Positions 1-8,232 of a DNA stretch of 64,000 nt are shown here, piece by piece. The notes beneath the pieces are model-generated. The model made no database searches. It was not told where the DNA came from and was given only the letters and a program-made list of their open reading frames with translations. The stretch lies in the NCBI RefSeq assembly GCF_002076895.1, contig NZ_CP020465.1:1116001-1180000 (forward strand), written 5' to 3'. The stretch comes from Cognaticolwellia beringensis (lineage in GTDB: Bacteria > Pseudomonadota > Gammaproteobacteria > Enterobacterales > Alteromonadaceae). The translations under genes and the position numbers were made by a program. Each line of letters starts with the position of its first letter. Position 1 is the stretch's first letter.

Positions 1-285
1 GCTGTTTTACAATTAGGGCCTGCCGCTGCAGGTTTTATTGGCTTAGGCTATTTAACCATAAACACGGTAATGGGCAATGTGGTTGAACCACGTTATTTAG
101 GCCGCGGTCTTGGGCTATCCACCTTAGTGGTATTTCTATCTTTAATCTTTTGGGGCTGGTTGCTAGGCACGGTTGGTATGCTGTTATCAGTACCCTTGAC
201 CATGATCATTAAAATAGCGTTAGAAAACTCTGCAGAAGGACGTTGGTTTGCGGTGTTATTATCCAGTGAAGATGCTGAACAGTAA
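1..285 (+). CDS. AI-2E family transporter (PerM/DUF20), C-terminal part
   Basis: The reading frame is open from the first base, so this is the 3' end of a gene that begins outside the window. About 94 residues are visible. They contain two hydrophobic segments, a [18 protein letters not shown] motif between them, and a [13 protein letters not shown] helix, which are typical of the last transmembrane part of the AI-2E exporter/PerM family of inner-membrane proteins. The true substrate of this member cannot be read from the fragment. The family match rests on the C-terminal motif only. Confidence 0.8.
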   Translation, partial: AVLQLGPAAAGFIGLGYLTINTVMGNVVEPRYLGRGLGLSTLVVFLSLIFWGWLLGTVGMLLSVPLTMIIKIALENSAEGRWFAVLLSSEDAEQ

Positions 286-817
286 GCGTTCATATTACTG
301 CGATTATTAGCGATAACAAAACTGCACAGACTAAGTTTCAATAGTTAATTATTAAAAAGGGAATATAATACCAAGTTGATTATTTAGCTGCTCATTTTTA
401 ATGGTTAAAATGAATAACTACAGCGTTATATAATTTATAAGTAGCATAACTACTGATTAAATTTTATGCCTTGTCATTAGCCATTTTTCCTCATGAAAAA
501 GTAGAACACTTAATTAATCAAATGGGTGTAATTCCCTTTTTTTGTAAGTAAAATAGGCTGACAATATAATTTATATTGGTACAGTGTTGTTGATTTTAAA
601 AGGAATTATTGTACTTTTATGACGTCATTTATGAGTATGTATTGTATTTAAATAAGATCAGCTTAATTCGTTATTGTTACTGACTAGTAAAACTGAATTA
701 CAATAATCTAGTATTGTGCATCGGTAATAAGTCCAGATAATGGAGTGACAATAAAATACAGGTTTTATTTAATAAATCATAATAAGACAGATGAATGAAA
801 GTTATTTGGAGAGCGCA
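286..817. other. Intergenic region with one dispersed repeat
   Basis: About 530 AT-rich bases without a convincing gene. A repeat at 366-436 (listed separately) is the only recognisable structure. I see no clear terminator for the upstream gene; the promoter of the downstream oxygenase presumably lies in 650-790. Confidence 0.6.
366..436 (+). repeat. Dispersed repeat, copy 1 (TAATACCAAGTTGATT family)
   Basis: About 71 bases that recur with roughly ten differences at 42942-43012. Both copies begin TAATACCAAGTTGATT and share a central CTGCTCATTTTTAATGG block and a GGTTAAAAT block. The location between genes and the TACCA start suggest the end of a MITE-like element related to the TACCAATTGAA repeats at 23549 and 27941. 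Confidence 0.75.
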
Positions 818-1591
818 ATGAAGTTTGAAGACGTTATAAACCTTAAGTCGAATCAGATCACTGACCCAACCTATATAAAAAAATGCAAAGAAACCCTTGA
901 ACGTAATGGTGCAATCGTAATTGATAACTTCATCACTCCACAGGCTTTAGAGCAAATTAAACTAGAAGGTGCAGCTAAAAAACATCTAGCATTTTTTACT
1001 AATCAGCAGCATAACATTTATATTAGTGATGCCGATCCGAGCTACCCTGAAGATCATATTAGAAATAAACGCGTAATATCAAGTAAAGGTTGTATTACAG
1101 ATGATCAAATATCCGCTGAATCTGTACTTCGAACTTTATATGACAGTGATGTTTTTCGCTCATTTTTAAAAGTAGTATTAAATGAGCAGGCGCTTTATTC
1201 ATATGATGATGAATGTTCTTCAATTAATCTTCATTATGCCAGCGAAGGGCAGGAGCTAGGTTGGCATTTTGACAACTCCTCTTTTGCAACTACCCTGATG
1301 ATCCAAAAACCTGAAGCGGGTGGCGAGTTTCAATATGTCAGAGATGTTAGAGAAGCTGATAAAGGTGAAATGAATTTTTCTGATGCTGAGAGAGTGCTTG
1401 CTGGAGACATTACCCCCAATATGCTAGAGATTGAACCGGGTGCATTAGTACTTTTTAGAGGCCGTAATGCTATCCACAGAGTCACTCCTACTATCGGTGA
1501 TACTACTCGAATGATGGTGGTGCTTGCCTATAACAACAAACCTGGTGTTGCACTTTCCGCATCAGCGCGTAAAACCTTTTACGGAAAATAA
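818..1591 (+). CDS. 2-oxoglutarate/Fe(II)-dependent oxygenase
   Basis: Predicted cytosolic hydroxylase of the 2OG-Fe(II) superfamily, 257 residues from this start. The metal triad is visible as H150-x-D152 (in GWHFDN) and H220 (in NAIHRVTP), and the 2-oxoglutarate-binding Arg is R231 (TTRMM) on the last beta strand. I prefer the ATG at 818 because a GGAG lies 6 bases before it; an in-frame ATG at 791 has no good ribosome site. The gene is followed after 39 bases by a permease, suggesting co-transcription and an amino-acid-like substrate (inference). Substrate unknown. Confidence 0.82.
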   Translation: MKFEDVINLKSNQITDPTYIKKCKETLERNGAIVIDNFITPQALEQIKLEGAAKKHLAFFTNQQHNIYISDADPSYPEDHIRNKRVISSKGCITDDQISAESVLRTLYDSDVFRSFLKVVLNEQALYSYDDECSSINLHYASEGQELGWHFDNSSFATTLMIQKPEAGGEFQYVRDVREADKGEMNFSDAERVLAGDITPNMLEIEPGALVLFRGRNAIHRVTPTIGDTTRMMVVLAYNNKPGVALSASARKTFYGK

Positions 1592-1630
1592 TAATAAAAC
1601 ACAACGTGACCGTTAACGAAAGGTATTACA

Positions 1631-3088
1631 ATGGAAAATATTAAACTTAAAAACAATAGTTTCATGCAATCAGAGATTAAAGTTGTTATATCAATATTAT
1701 CGATAGCCATTGCTTATATGACTTTTGAATATATGAGCTCAGGTTCTGCGATGCTAAATTCCGTACTTGTCTCTATTTTACTCATGCTAAGTTTAAGTTT
1801 GCTCCGGGTTAACGTAGTGGTAGCGCTGCTTTTATCTGCTATCTTTGCTGGCGTTGTCGGCGGGCTTAATATTACCGAAACTATTGACGCTTTTAATACC
1901 GGGATAGGCTCAGGAGGCAGAACAGCATTAAGCTATGCCTTGCTTGGCGCATTCGCAGCAACCATATCTAAGTCTGGTTTACCGGCGATGTTTGCGAGTA
2001 AAATTACCAAAAAACTTAATGGTGTAACTACGGAAAGCCAAACCCGAAAAATTAAATACTTTGTACTCACATTTTTATTGTTAGCCGCGTTTTCATCGCA
2101 AAACATTGTGCCTATTCATATCGCCTTTATCCCTATTCTTGTGCCGCCTTTATTGTTTATGATGACTAAAATGGGCATCGACCGCAGGTTAGTAGCGTGT
2201 ATTTTAACTTTTGGTTTAGTTAGCCCTTATATGTTTTTTCCTGTTGGTTTTGGTGCGATTTTCTTAAATGATATTTTACTGGGCAACATCCAACAAAGTG
2301 GTCTGCAAACCGAAGGTATTAATGCCGCTGTAGCAATGTTAATTCCTGCATCGGGAATGTTGGTAGGGTTGCTGATTGCGGTGTTTTATAGTTATCGGCA
2401 TAAACGTAAATACGATCTAGAAAAGTTGGAAAAAGTAGAAGGCATTGAAGAAGGCCATGAAACTCCATATTGTGGCAGAACCGTTGCTGTAGCTGTTATT
2501 GCTATTGTATTAGCCTTTAGCATTCAAATTATGACGCACTCAATGATTTATGGCGGGGTGGCAGGATTTTTAGTGTTCTTATTATCAGGCTCTTTAAAGT
2601 GGCAAGACTCAGATGATGTGTTCACGCAAGGTATGCGTATGATGGCCATGATTGGCTTTATTATGATCGCCGCCGGTGGTTTTGCTGAAGTATTACGTTC
2701 AACAGGTGACATTAACTCATTGGTTGCTGCTTCGGTAAATATTATGGGCGACAGTAAGGCTATTGCCGCTATTTTGATGTTATTAGTCGGACTTTTTATT
2801 ACCATTGGCATTGGTTCGTCATTTTCAACTATTCCCATTATTGCCGCCATTTATGTTCCTCTTGCCTTGCAATTAAACTTTTCACCACTGGCCATCGTAG
2901 CTTTAGTCGGTACGGCGGCAGCACTTGGTGATGCAGGCTCCCCAGCGTCTGATTCAACATTAGGGCCGACTGCAGGGCTTAATATTGACGGACAACATAA
3001 CCATATTTGGGACAGCGTAGTCCCCACATTTATTCACTATAACTTGCCATTAATTGCCTTCGGTTGGATAGCCGCTATGGTTTTATAA
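1631..3088 (+). CDS. Na+/H+ antiporter-family permease (NhaC/YuiF-like)
   Basis: Inner-membrane transporter of 485 residues with about a dozen hydrophobic segments. The C-terminal motif GDAGSPASDSTLGPTAGLN followed by DGQHNHIWD is what I associate with the YuiF/HI0325 branch of the ion transporter superfamily, which is annotated as Na+/H+ antiporter but probably moves amino acids. It sits directly downstream of the 2OG oxygenase with an AACGAAAGG ribosome site before the ATG. The pairing suggests uptake or export of the substrate or product of the oxygenase; this is inference. Confidence 0.75.
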   Translation: MENIKLKNNSFMQSEIKVVISILSIAIAYMTFEYMSSGSAMLNSVLVSILLMLSLSLLRVNVVVALLLSAIFAGVVGGLNITETIDAFNTGIGSGGRTALSYALLGAFAATISKSGLPAMFASKITKKLNGVTTESQTRKIKYFVLTFLLLAAFSSQNIVPIHIAFIPILVPPLLFMMTKMGIDRRLVACILTFGLVSPYMFFPVGFGAIFLNDILLGNIQQSGLQTEGINAAVAMLIPASGMLVGLLIAVFYSYRHKRKYDLEKLEKVEGIEEGHETPYCGRTVAVAVIAIVLAFSIQIMTHSMIYGGVAGFLVFLLSGSLKWQDSDDVFTQGMRMMAMIGFIMIAAGGFAEVLRSTGDINSLVAASVNIMGDSKAIAAILMLLVGLFITIGIGSSFSTIPIIAAIYVPLALQLNFSPLAIVALVGTAAALGDAGSPASDSTLGPTAGLNIDGQHNHIWDSVVPTFIHYNLPLIAFGWIAAMVL

Positions 3089-3242
3089 TAAATAATGATT
3101 TGAACAGAGATTTAAATTTATTTTAAGTTTCTGTTAACGTTATTTCCCTCCCTGCTAGAATATTAAAATAATTCACAGGGAGAAAAGAGGGAGACTGCAA
3201 GAGGAAAAAAGAATAACCTAATTAAACGGGGGGTTAATGGGT

Positions 3243-3719
3243 TTAACTTGGCTTTTTACCTATCTTAAAATAACCGGTTGATAGAAATTGCACGGCTTCA
3301 TTGCGCTTTTTGCCAATCAAAATTGCCCCATCATCCATAAAGAGAAAGTTTTTCCAACAACGTTGAAATACCGCCCAGGTGGTTTCAATAACATTGTCTC
3401 TCGCACTGCAATAATAAACCACGGTATTATTATCCCATTTTAGATGCGTTAAAATCAGCTCAGGTAATAAACTTTCTTCACTATCCCAAGTACTTTCCCA
3501 TTTACCATTATCTAGCCACGACGCTGCATTTTCAGGCCAATCACCTTTTTTAAAAAAATCAGGATGATCAACTTGTTTACTAATAGCGCCATCCCAAAGT
3601 ACCTTTGCACGATTACTCGCCATAGGCTTTATTTTTGTTTTGTCGCTATCGCTAATAGGTAAACTATTATGCTTAAAGACCCAAGCATTTTTTAATTCAT
3701 CAATTGAGGTGTAATTCAT
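3243..3719 (-). CDS. DUF2947-like hypothetical protein
   Basis: A 158-residue soluble protein, rich in Trp and Lys, with no signal peptide or membrane segment. The pattern WVFKHNSLPIS near the N-terminus, a central WENAASWLDNGKWESTW-like Trp-rich stretch (WPENAASW then WESTWDSEE) and a C-terminal DDGAILIGKKRNEAVQF resemble the DUF2947 family of gammaproteobacteria. Its function is unknown. It stands alone, convergent with the permease gene upstream, and its ribosome site is weak. Confidence 0.65.
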   Translation of the reverse strand: MNYTSIDELKNAWVFKHNSLPISDSDKTKIKPMASNRAKVLWDGAISKQVDHPDFFKKGDWPENAASWLDNGKWESTWDSEESLLPELILTHLKWDNNTVVYYCSARDNVIETTWAVFQRCWKNFLFMDDGAILIGKKRNEAVQFLSTGYFKIGKKPS

Positions 3720-3860
3720 GGTGTCTTCTATAAAGTAATTGTTGCCGTATTATAACAAGGCTGAGTGATAACTCATTAATAATTTCGAATGACTATGTAG
3801 AGCGACTTATAAATATTTATAAGTCGTTATTAAGTGCAATAGTTTCTATTTTCAGCAAAA

Positions 3861-5099
3861 TTAATTAAGTTTTTGCGCGATAACTTTATATTGCTGGCTG
3901 CTTTGCGCTTGTTCATTACAAACACTTAATAAGTCTTCAATAAAAAATGAAAGTGCTCGGTGTTCAATTTTACGGACTAATTTTTGCTGCTCGCCGGTTA
4001 GCATGTGATACATAGTCGCTGCGCCAAAGTCGCCAAAAATTATATTAGCGTTTTCATCAAACAGCGTGTTGTGGGCGTATAAATCGCCATGACACACTTT
4101 ATTTCTATGGATATGCTCAAATACGTTTTCCATTTGCATGACTATTTTACTAATTTGCTCAATGCTGAGCGTAAAGCCGGTCGGGAATGTGTCACGTGTA
4201 CAGGTTTTAAAACTTGGAGGTAGGCCCAAGTTTATGAAATTATTTGGGATTAAATTCATGATTAATGCTAAATAATCCTCCTCATTCACTTGTGCTAAAG
4301 AGCGTACCAAATTTGGATGATTGCCAACTTTTAAACAGGCTTGTAACTCATCTTCAGGGTAACCATCACTGGTCACTTTTCCTTTAAACTTTTTAACCGC
4401 AACATCACCTGGAAACTCTTGTTGGCTTGTCGTCCACGTTGCTCTTGAAATAACGCCGGAAGCACCTTGCCCAAGCACATTGTGTAAGGTAAAGCTTGAA
4501 GAAGGAAGTGATGGAACTGAGGTCATATTAAGCGTTGAACAACTGAAAGGGTTTCCCGAAAAAGCAAACCAAGCCAGTTTGGGTAAGTTCAATAATTGCT
4601 CTGGACACTCCGTCAGATTGTTCGCTGAAATTCGCACTAACTCAAGGTTTTTTGATTGCGCTAACGTTAACGGTAGTTTGGCTAATTTATTCCCGGCTAA
4701 CGCCAACTTTTGCAGCTTAGGGCGTTCTCCTAAAGCGTCCGGTAAGGTTTCAATGCAGTTATCAGTTAAAATTAACCAACGTAACTTTGCCGGTAAGGAC
4801 TTAGCCGGCACCTGACTAATTTGGTTTGATTTAAAGCCTACCATTTCTAAGTCTTCGCATTGACCCAATACTTCCGGTAATACTGTAAATAAGTTGTTTG
4901 AGGCAAAAATTATTTTAAGATTTTTGAGTTGAGTCAACTCGTTTGGCAATGAGGATAATTGATTGTCAGATAAATCTAGAATTTCTAAGCTATCTGCCAA
5001 TAACAGAATTTCCATCGGAAATGAGCTTAAATGCTCGGATAATTTTAAACGCGTAATGCCCATGAGTTCGCCAGACTTTAACTGAGCCAGAGTATGCAT
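3861..5099 (-). CDS. Leucine-rich-repeat protein with a protein-kinase-like domain
   Basis: The 412-residue protein has two parts. Residues 1 to about 190 hold roughly seven LxxLxLxxNxLxxLP repeats. Residues from about 205 form a kinase-like fold: a glycine loop LGQGASGVISRA, the VAVKK lysine, a catalytic loop CHGDLYAHNTLF (Asp and Asn kept, HRD replaced by HGD), and FGDFGAAT as the DFG motif. These residues predict an active eukaryote-like Ser/Thr or small-molecule kinase whose LRR part binds a target. Such LRR-kinase fusions occur in marine gammaproteobacteria; the target is unknown. No membrane segment is present. Confidence 0.82.
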   Translation of the reverse strand: MHTLAQLKSGELMGITRLKLSEHLSSFPMEILLLADSLEILDLSDNQLSSLPNELTQLKNLKIIFASNNLFTVLPEVLGQCEDLEMVGFKSNQISQVPAKSLPAKLRWLILTDNCIETLPDALGERPKLQKLALAGNKLAKLPLTLAQSKNLELVRISANNLTECPEQLLNLPKLAWFAFSGNPFSCSTLNMTSVPSLPSSSFTLHNVLGQGASGVISRATWTTSQQEFPGDVAVKKFKGKVTSDGYPEDELQACLKVGNHPNLVRSLAQVNEEDYLALIMNLIPNNFINLGLPPSFKTCTRDTFPTGFTLSIEQISKIVMQMENVFEHIHRNKVCHGDLYAHNTLFDENANIIFGDFGAATMYHMLTGEQQKLVRKIEHRALSFFIEDLLSVCNEQAQSSQQYKVIAQKLN

Positions 5100-5168
5100 T
5101 TATTAATCCTATTGTTATTTTTAGTCGCGTAAAGTGACGATGCCACAAAATAGAGTAGATATAAAAAA

Positions 5169-5206
5169 ACCCGATAAGCTTAATTAAATGCTTTCGGGCT
5201 TTTTTA
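5169..5206. terminator. Bidirectional terminator, probably the original tRNA-Val terminator
   Basis: CCCGA-t-AAGC pairs with GCTTTCGGG around an 11-base loop, with a T-run on both strands. It lies just beyond the 46-bp tRNA-Val 3' fragment, so before insertion of the element it would have ended the tRNA-Val transcript on the minus strand. Confidence 0.8.
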
Positions 5207-5227
5207 GTGGGTTATTAAACCCTAATA

Positions 5228-5273
5228 TGGTGCTCGCTACTGGACTCGAACCAGTGACACCTTGCATGTCATG
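5228..5273 (-). repeat. Left attachment site (tRNA-Val 3' fragment)
   Basis: These 46 bases are identical to 15708-15753, the 3' part of the intact tRNA-Val(GAC) gene from the anticodon loop to the CCA end. Bases outside the 46 diverge at once on the inner side. It is the displaced original 3' end of the tRNA and marks one boundary of the integrated element. Confidence 0.93.
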
Positions 5274-5370
5274 GTGAGTTAGTGCTGTTTTTAGTTGTTT
5301 CTGTATGTTGCTCATTGTAATATCATTCTCTTTAGTATCAATGACTTGTTTTGGGTCGTGTTTCTTGTTG

Positions 5371-5398
5371 TTGCTTCTTATTTTTGCTCTTGTATAAT
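5371..5398 (+). promoter_or_regulatory. Predicted integrase promoter
   Basis: TTGCTT, 16 bases, then a perfect TATAAT at 5393-5398. Transcription would start at about 5405, inside the pair of repeats at 5403-5422, so integrase bound there could repress its own gene. Confidence 0.55.
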
Positions 5399-5402
5399 CT
5401 TT

Positions 5403-5422
5403 TGTGTGCACAGTTGTGTGCA
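5403..5422 (+). promoter_or_regulatory. Putative integrase arm-type binding sites, left end
   Basis: Two copies of TGTGTGCA, at 5403-5410 and 5415-5422, start 12 bases apart. A matching pair, TGTGTACA twice with the same 12-base spacing, sits at the right end of the element (15652-15671). Paired short repeats inside both ends are typical of tyrosine-integrase arm sites; binding itself is inferred. Confidence 0.5.
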
Positions 5423-5471
5423 TACCTCGCTTTATGCGACACCTTTCATTGTCAAAAAGGCATCCAATTAT

Positions 5472-6689
5472 ATGGCGCTCACAGTTAAAAAGATAGAAGC
5501 AATCAAAGCCATAGGCAAAAGGTTTGAAGTATCCGACAAAGACGGACTGTCGGTTCGAGTCTCTGCTACTGGCAAGTTAACTTTTCAATATCGCTATAGA
5601 AAGGATGGTAAACAGCAGCGATTTGACTATGGTGACTTTGGTACTTTAGAAGGGCAGTTAACTTTAGCTAAAGCTCGTGAACTACATCACATCAATAAGA
5701 ATAAAATCTCACAAGGTTTTTTTCCTAAAAAAGATCAAGAATCTACTAAAGGTGTAGAAACGGTAGCAGACCTTTTTAATAGTTGGTTCAATAAATATTG
5801 TGTAAAAAACCGTAAAACAACCGACCATGCCAAGCAATTAATTGATGCTGATATTATCCCTGAAATTGGATCTATAAAAATTGAGAAAATGAAAAAGGCT
5901 CATTTTAGGGATTTATTTGATGGCATCATTGAACGTGGTTCTATGACGCAAGCCGAAAAGTGCAGGGCGCTATGTAAACAAGTATTGAACTGGTCAGTTG
6001 AACGCGACTATATACAAGTTAATCCGCTCCAAAACTTTAGTGCAAGGGCAATCGGATATAAATATAAACCGAAAGATAGGTTTTTAAATGATGAGGAAAT
6101 TGGGATTGTTTGGAATGGACTTGATTGCTCCGAAATGGCAACACCAACGATAAACGCAATCAAGATAATGTTTCTAACCGGATTAAGACGTTCAGAGCCA
6201 TATCTGGCTGAATTAAAGCATATTAATCTTGATAATAGAGTCTGGACTATTCCTAAAGAAAATAACAAAAGTGATCGAGAAAACGAAGTAATGATTTCAT
6301 CGTTGTTGTTGGAAGTTTTAGAAAATCAACGTGATTATTGCATTCAGTTGGGTGGTAGTAAGTGGCTATTTCCAAGTATAAAAGACCCTTCAATACCAAT
6401 TACACCACGATCTGTTACTAATGCAGTTAGAAGACATTGTGAGCGTGGACATTGGAAAGGCGAAAATGGTGAACCAATTCCAAAATTCACCCCACACGCT
6501 TTACGCCATACGTTTGAAACGAAACTAACCGAGATCGGCATAGAATATATTGTAATGAAACAAATGATTAATCATTCAATTGGAAATATGAGTGATGTTT
6601 ATAATCATGCAAACTTAAATGAAAAGAAGCTTGAAGCAATGGAAAAGTGGGCTGATAAAATAAGGTCTTGTATAGGTGATAGTGAGTAG
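5472..6689 (+). CDS. int: Tyrosine-recombinase integrase
   Basis: A 405-residue P4-type site-specific integrase. The first 85 residues (ALTVKKIEAIKAIGKRFEV onward) match the DUF4102 arm-binding domain, then a core-binding domain and the catalytic domain follow. Catalytic residues seen: R239 (TGLRRSE), H342-x-x-R345-H346 (HALRHTF), H368 and the nucleophile Y377 (DVYNHAN). I use the ATG at 5472 because the frame upstream encodes an unlikely Cys/Phe-rich stretch and overlaps the promoter. It lies next to the left attachment site and reads inward, as usual for tRNA-targeting elements. Confidence 0.95.
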   Translation: MALTVKKIEAIKAIGKRFEVSDKDGLSVRVSATGKLTFQYRYRKDGKQQRFDYGDFGTLEGQLTLAKARELHHINKNKISQGFFPKKDQESTKGVETVADLFNSWFNKYCVKNRKTTDHAKQLIDADIIPEIGSIKIEKMKKAHFRDLFDGIIERGSMTQAEKCRALCKQVLNWSVERDYIQVNPLQNFSARAIGYKYKPKDRFLNDEEIGIVWNGLDCSEMATPTINAIKIMFLTGLRRSEPYLAELKHINLDNRVWTIPKENNKSDRENEVMISSLLLEVLENQRDYCIQLGGSKWLFPSIKDPSIPITPRSVTNAVRRHCERGHWKGENGEPIPKFTPHALRHTFETKLTEIGIEYIVMKQMINHSIGNMSDVYNHANLNEKKLEAMEKWADKIRSCIGDSE

Positions 6690-7061
6690 TTCAGATATAG
6701 TTTATCGTAGGTGGCATGTTTAAAAAACAAGCCAGAATTGGATAACCTTTACCGGCTTTGCACAATGTATTTGTGTCACCTCCTTCATTCATAGTACCAA
6801 AAGTTAATATATTTAAAATTATTTTTATAATTTTTTTTAGTAAAAACAACTTTGATTATGCAGTAAAAGAATATCAGATAAATACAATCGTATTTATTAT
6901 TTACAAAAAATCGTTATAAGTGGTCAATTTTCGAACCATTTAAACATATTTAAATACAGATGTGTTTATTTTTATATAAATATCAGTCACTTGTGATCTT
7001 TGTTTCGGTCTGGCAGTATAAAAAACATCAACAATAAGCCACCGCAAAGAGAGCTAAAAAC
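6690..7061. promoter_or_regulatory. Regulatory gap between integrase and alpA-like gene
   Basis: About 370 very AT-rich bases without a gene. An inverted repeat ATAAATAC-aatc-GTATTTAT occupies 6878-6897 and is a candidate operator. No repressor gene reads away from this region, unlike a lambda-type switch. Confidence 0.4.
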
Positions 7062-7313
7062 ATGAAAACAGAAACAAGGTTATATGCATCACTTCGTCAA
7101 TTACTAGACGAAAAAGAAGCTTCACTAATAATTGGAGCAGCGCCACCCACCTTAAGAAAATCAAGATGTACAGGGGAACTATTTGGCTTGCCTGCTCCTA
7201 AGTACTTAAAGCTCGGTCGAACAATACGTTATCAAGCTTCAGTTTTAAATGACTGGCTTGAATCGCTTGAAGGTTACTCTATTCAGCCAATCGGGAGTAA
7301 AGATGATGATTAA
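7062..7313 (+). CDS. AlpA-like helix-turn-helix regulator
   Basis: An 83-residue DNA-binding protein with the AlpA/MerR-like winged helix from about residue 12 to 62: LLDEKEASLIIGAAPPTL, then RYQASVLNDWLESL at the end of the domain. AlpA proteins activate excision and replication genes in P4-like elements and Gram-negative PICIs. Its stop overlaps the start of the next gene (ATGATGATTAA), so the two are translationally coupled. A ribosome site AGAGAG precedes the ATG. It most likely drives the early operon of the element; direct target sites cannot be read. Confidence 0.82.
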   Translation: MKTETRLYASLRQLLDEKEASLIIGAAPPTLRKSRCTGELFGLPAPKYLKLGRTIRYQASVLNDWLESLEGYSIQPIGSKDDD

Positions 7314-7827
7314 TAAACAATGCCGTATCAATGCCGAAATTCATGGCCATTTATTACCAAGATTGACCAATTTACTAAACATGAATGATGTTGAATTAAT
7401 AAAAGAGCAAATTTTCATTCTCGTTGGAGGTTTGGAAGACTTATCAGAGCTCACCATGGAAGTAGGTACTGAAATTAGCGAAAACGTAGAGGAACACTTA
7501 AACATTACAGCTCGTGTTGAACTATTAAGAAAAGACGATTGCTGGTTTGATAGATTATTGTTGCCATTATCTGATATCGAAAAGGAGGTTTACGCTCGCG
7601 ACAACAAAGCAGCCCCAGACTTTAGGTTCTTATTCAAAAAGGCAGATGGTTCTTTCATCAACTACCGGTTTTACGTTGATGATCTTAAGGCTGAATTCAA
7701 TCAAATATACAAAGGCCTTACAGAAATTGTTTGTAGTCCTTTCCCAACAGAGTATGAAAAAGACGCCTACGTCAAAATAACCAATGCAATTTTTCATATG
7801 GATTTCATAGCCGCGGGGATTAAATAA
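7306..7827 (+). CDS. Hypothetical satellite protein between two AlpA-like genes
   Basis: About 173 residues, acidic, soluble, no membrane segment. I do not recognise the family. The ATG at 7306 (or 7303) lies inside the end of the alpA-like gene, behind GGGAG at 7293-7297, and the stop overlaps the next ATG (TAATG at 7825-7829). This tight packing on both sides shows it is a real member of the early operon. Some internal helices alternate Leu and charged residues (residues 12-50). Role unknown. Confidence 0.7.
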   Translation: MINKQCRINAEIHGHLLPRLTNLLNMNDVELIKEQIFILVGGLEDLSELTMEVGTEISENVEEHLNITARVELLRKDDCWFDRLLLPLSDIEKEVYARDNKAAPDFRFLFKKADGSFINYRFYVDDLKAEFNQIYKGLTEIVCSPFPTEYEKDAYVKITNAIFHMDFIAAGIK

Positions 7828-8168
7828 TGTTTATTGAAGATGATATAAAAGAAATTGACGTTAATTTACGTAATGGTTCAGTTGTTCAGATTATTGATAT
7901 CAATAATGTTCGGTTATTAACGGCAGAACAAGTTATTGAGATCATTCCTGTCAGTATTGACGATTTATCGGCTTCAAGAGTAACAGGTGCTTTACTCGGG
8001 GTGAGAGCACCATTGTTCAGCTTCATTAATGGACAGGCTTATTACCTCTCAAGCGTTGTTACTGAGTGGGTTTTTAATCTTCCCCAGGCTCATAAGCTTA
8101 ATGGAAAAAAATTTACTCGGTATCACTTAGGGAATTCTGAGAGAAGTTACGATTGGGACTTAGTTTAG
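7827..8168 (+). CDS. Second AlpA-like protein, diverged paralogue
   Basis: A 113-residue protein. Residues about 29-85 align with the AlpA-like protein at 7062: LLTAEQVIEII against LLDEKEASLII, SRVTGALLGVRAP against SRCTGELFGLPAP, and YYLSSVVTEWVFNL against RYQASVLNDWLESL. An acidic N-terminal extension of about 28 residues is extra, and the basic residues of the recognition helix are reduced (S for K/R). It may be a regulator with a changed target or a modulator that no longer binds DNA. Overlapping start and stop with the gene before it show one operon. Confidence 0.7.
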   Translation: MFIEDDIKEIDVNLRNGSVVQIIDINNVRLLTAEQVIEIIPVSIDDLSASRVTGALLGVRAPLFSFINGQAYYLSSVVTEWVFNLPQAHKLNGKKFTRYHLGNSERSYDWDLV

Positions 8169-8232
8169 TTACTAATAAAAATAATAAACTCGCAGTATAC
8201 AGGCAGCTGTATGCTGCAAGGGGTAAAACAAA

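Noticed and set aside
5184..5423. Open frame across the left attachment site
   Set aside because: It covers the tRNA fragment, promoter and arm sites on the opposite strand of the integrase leader, so it is not a gene.
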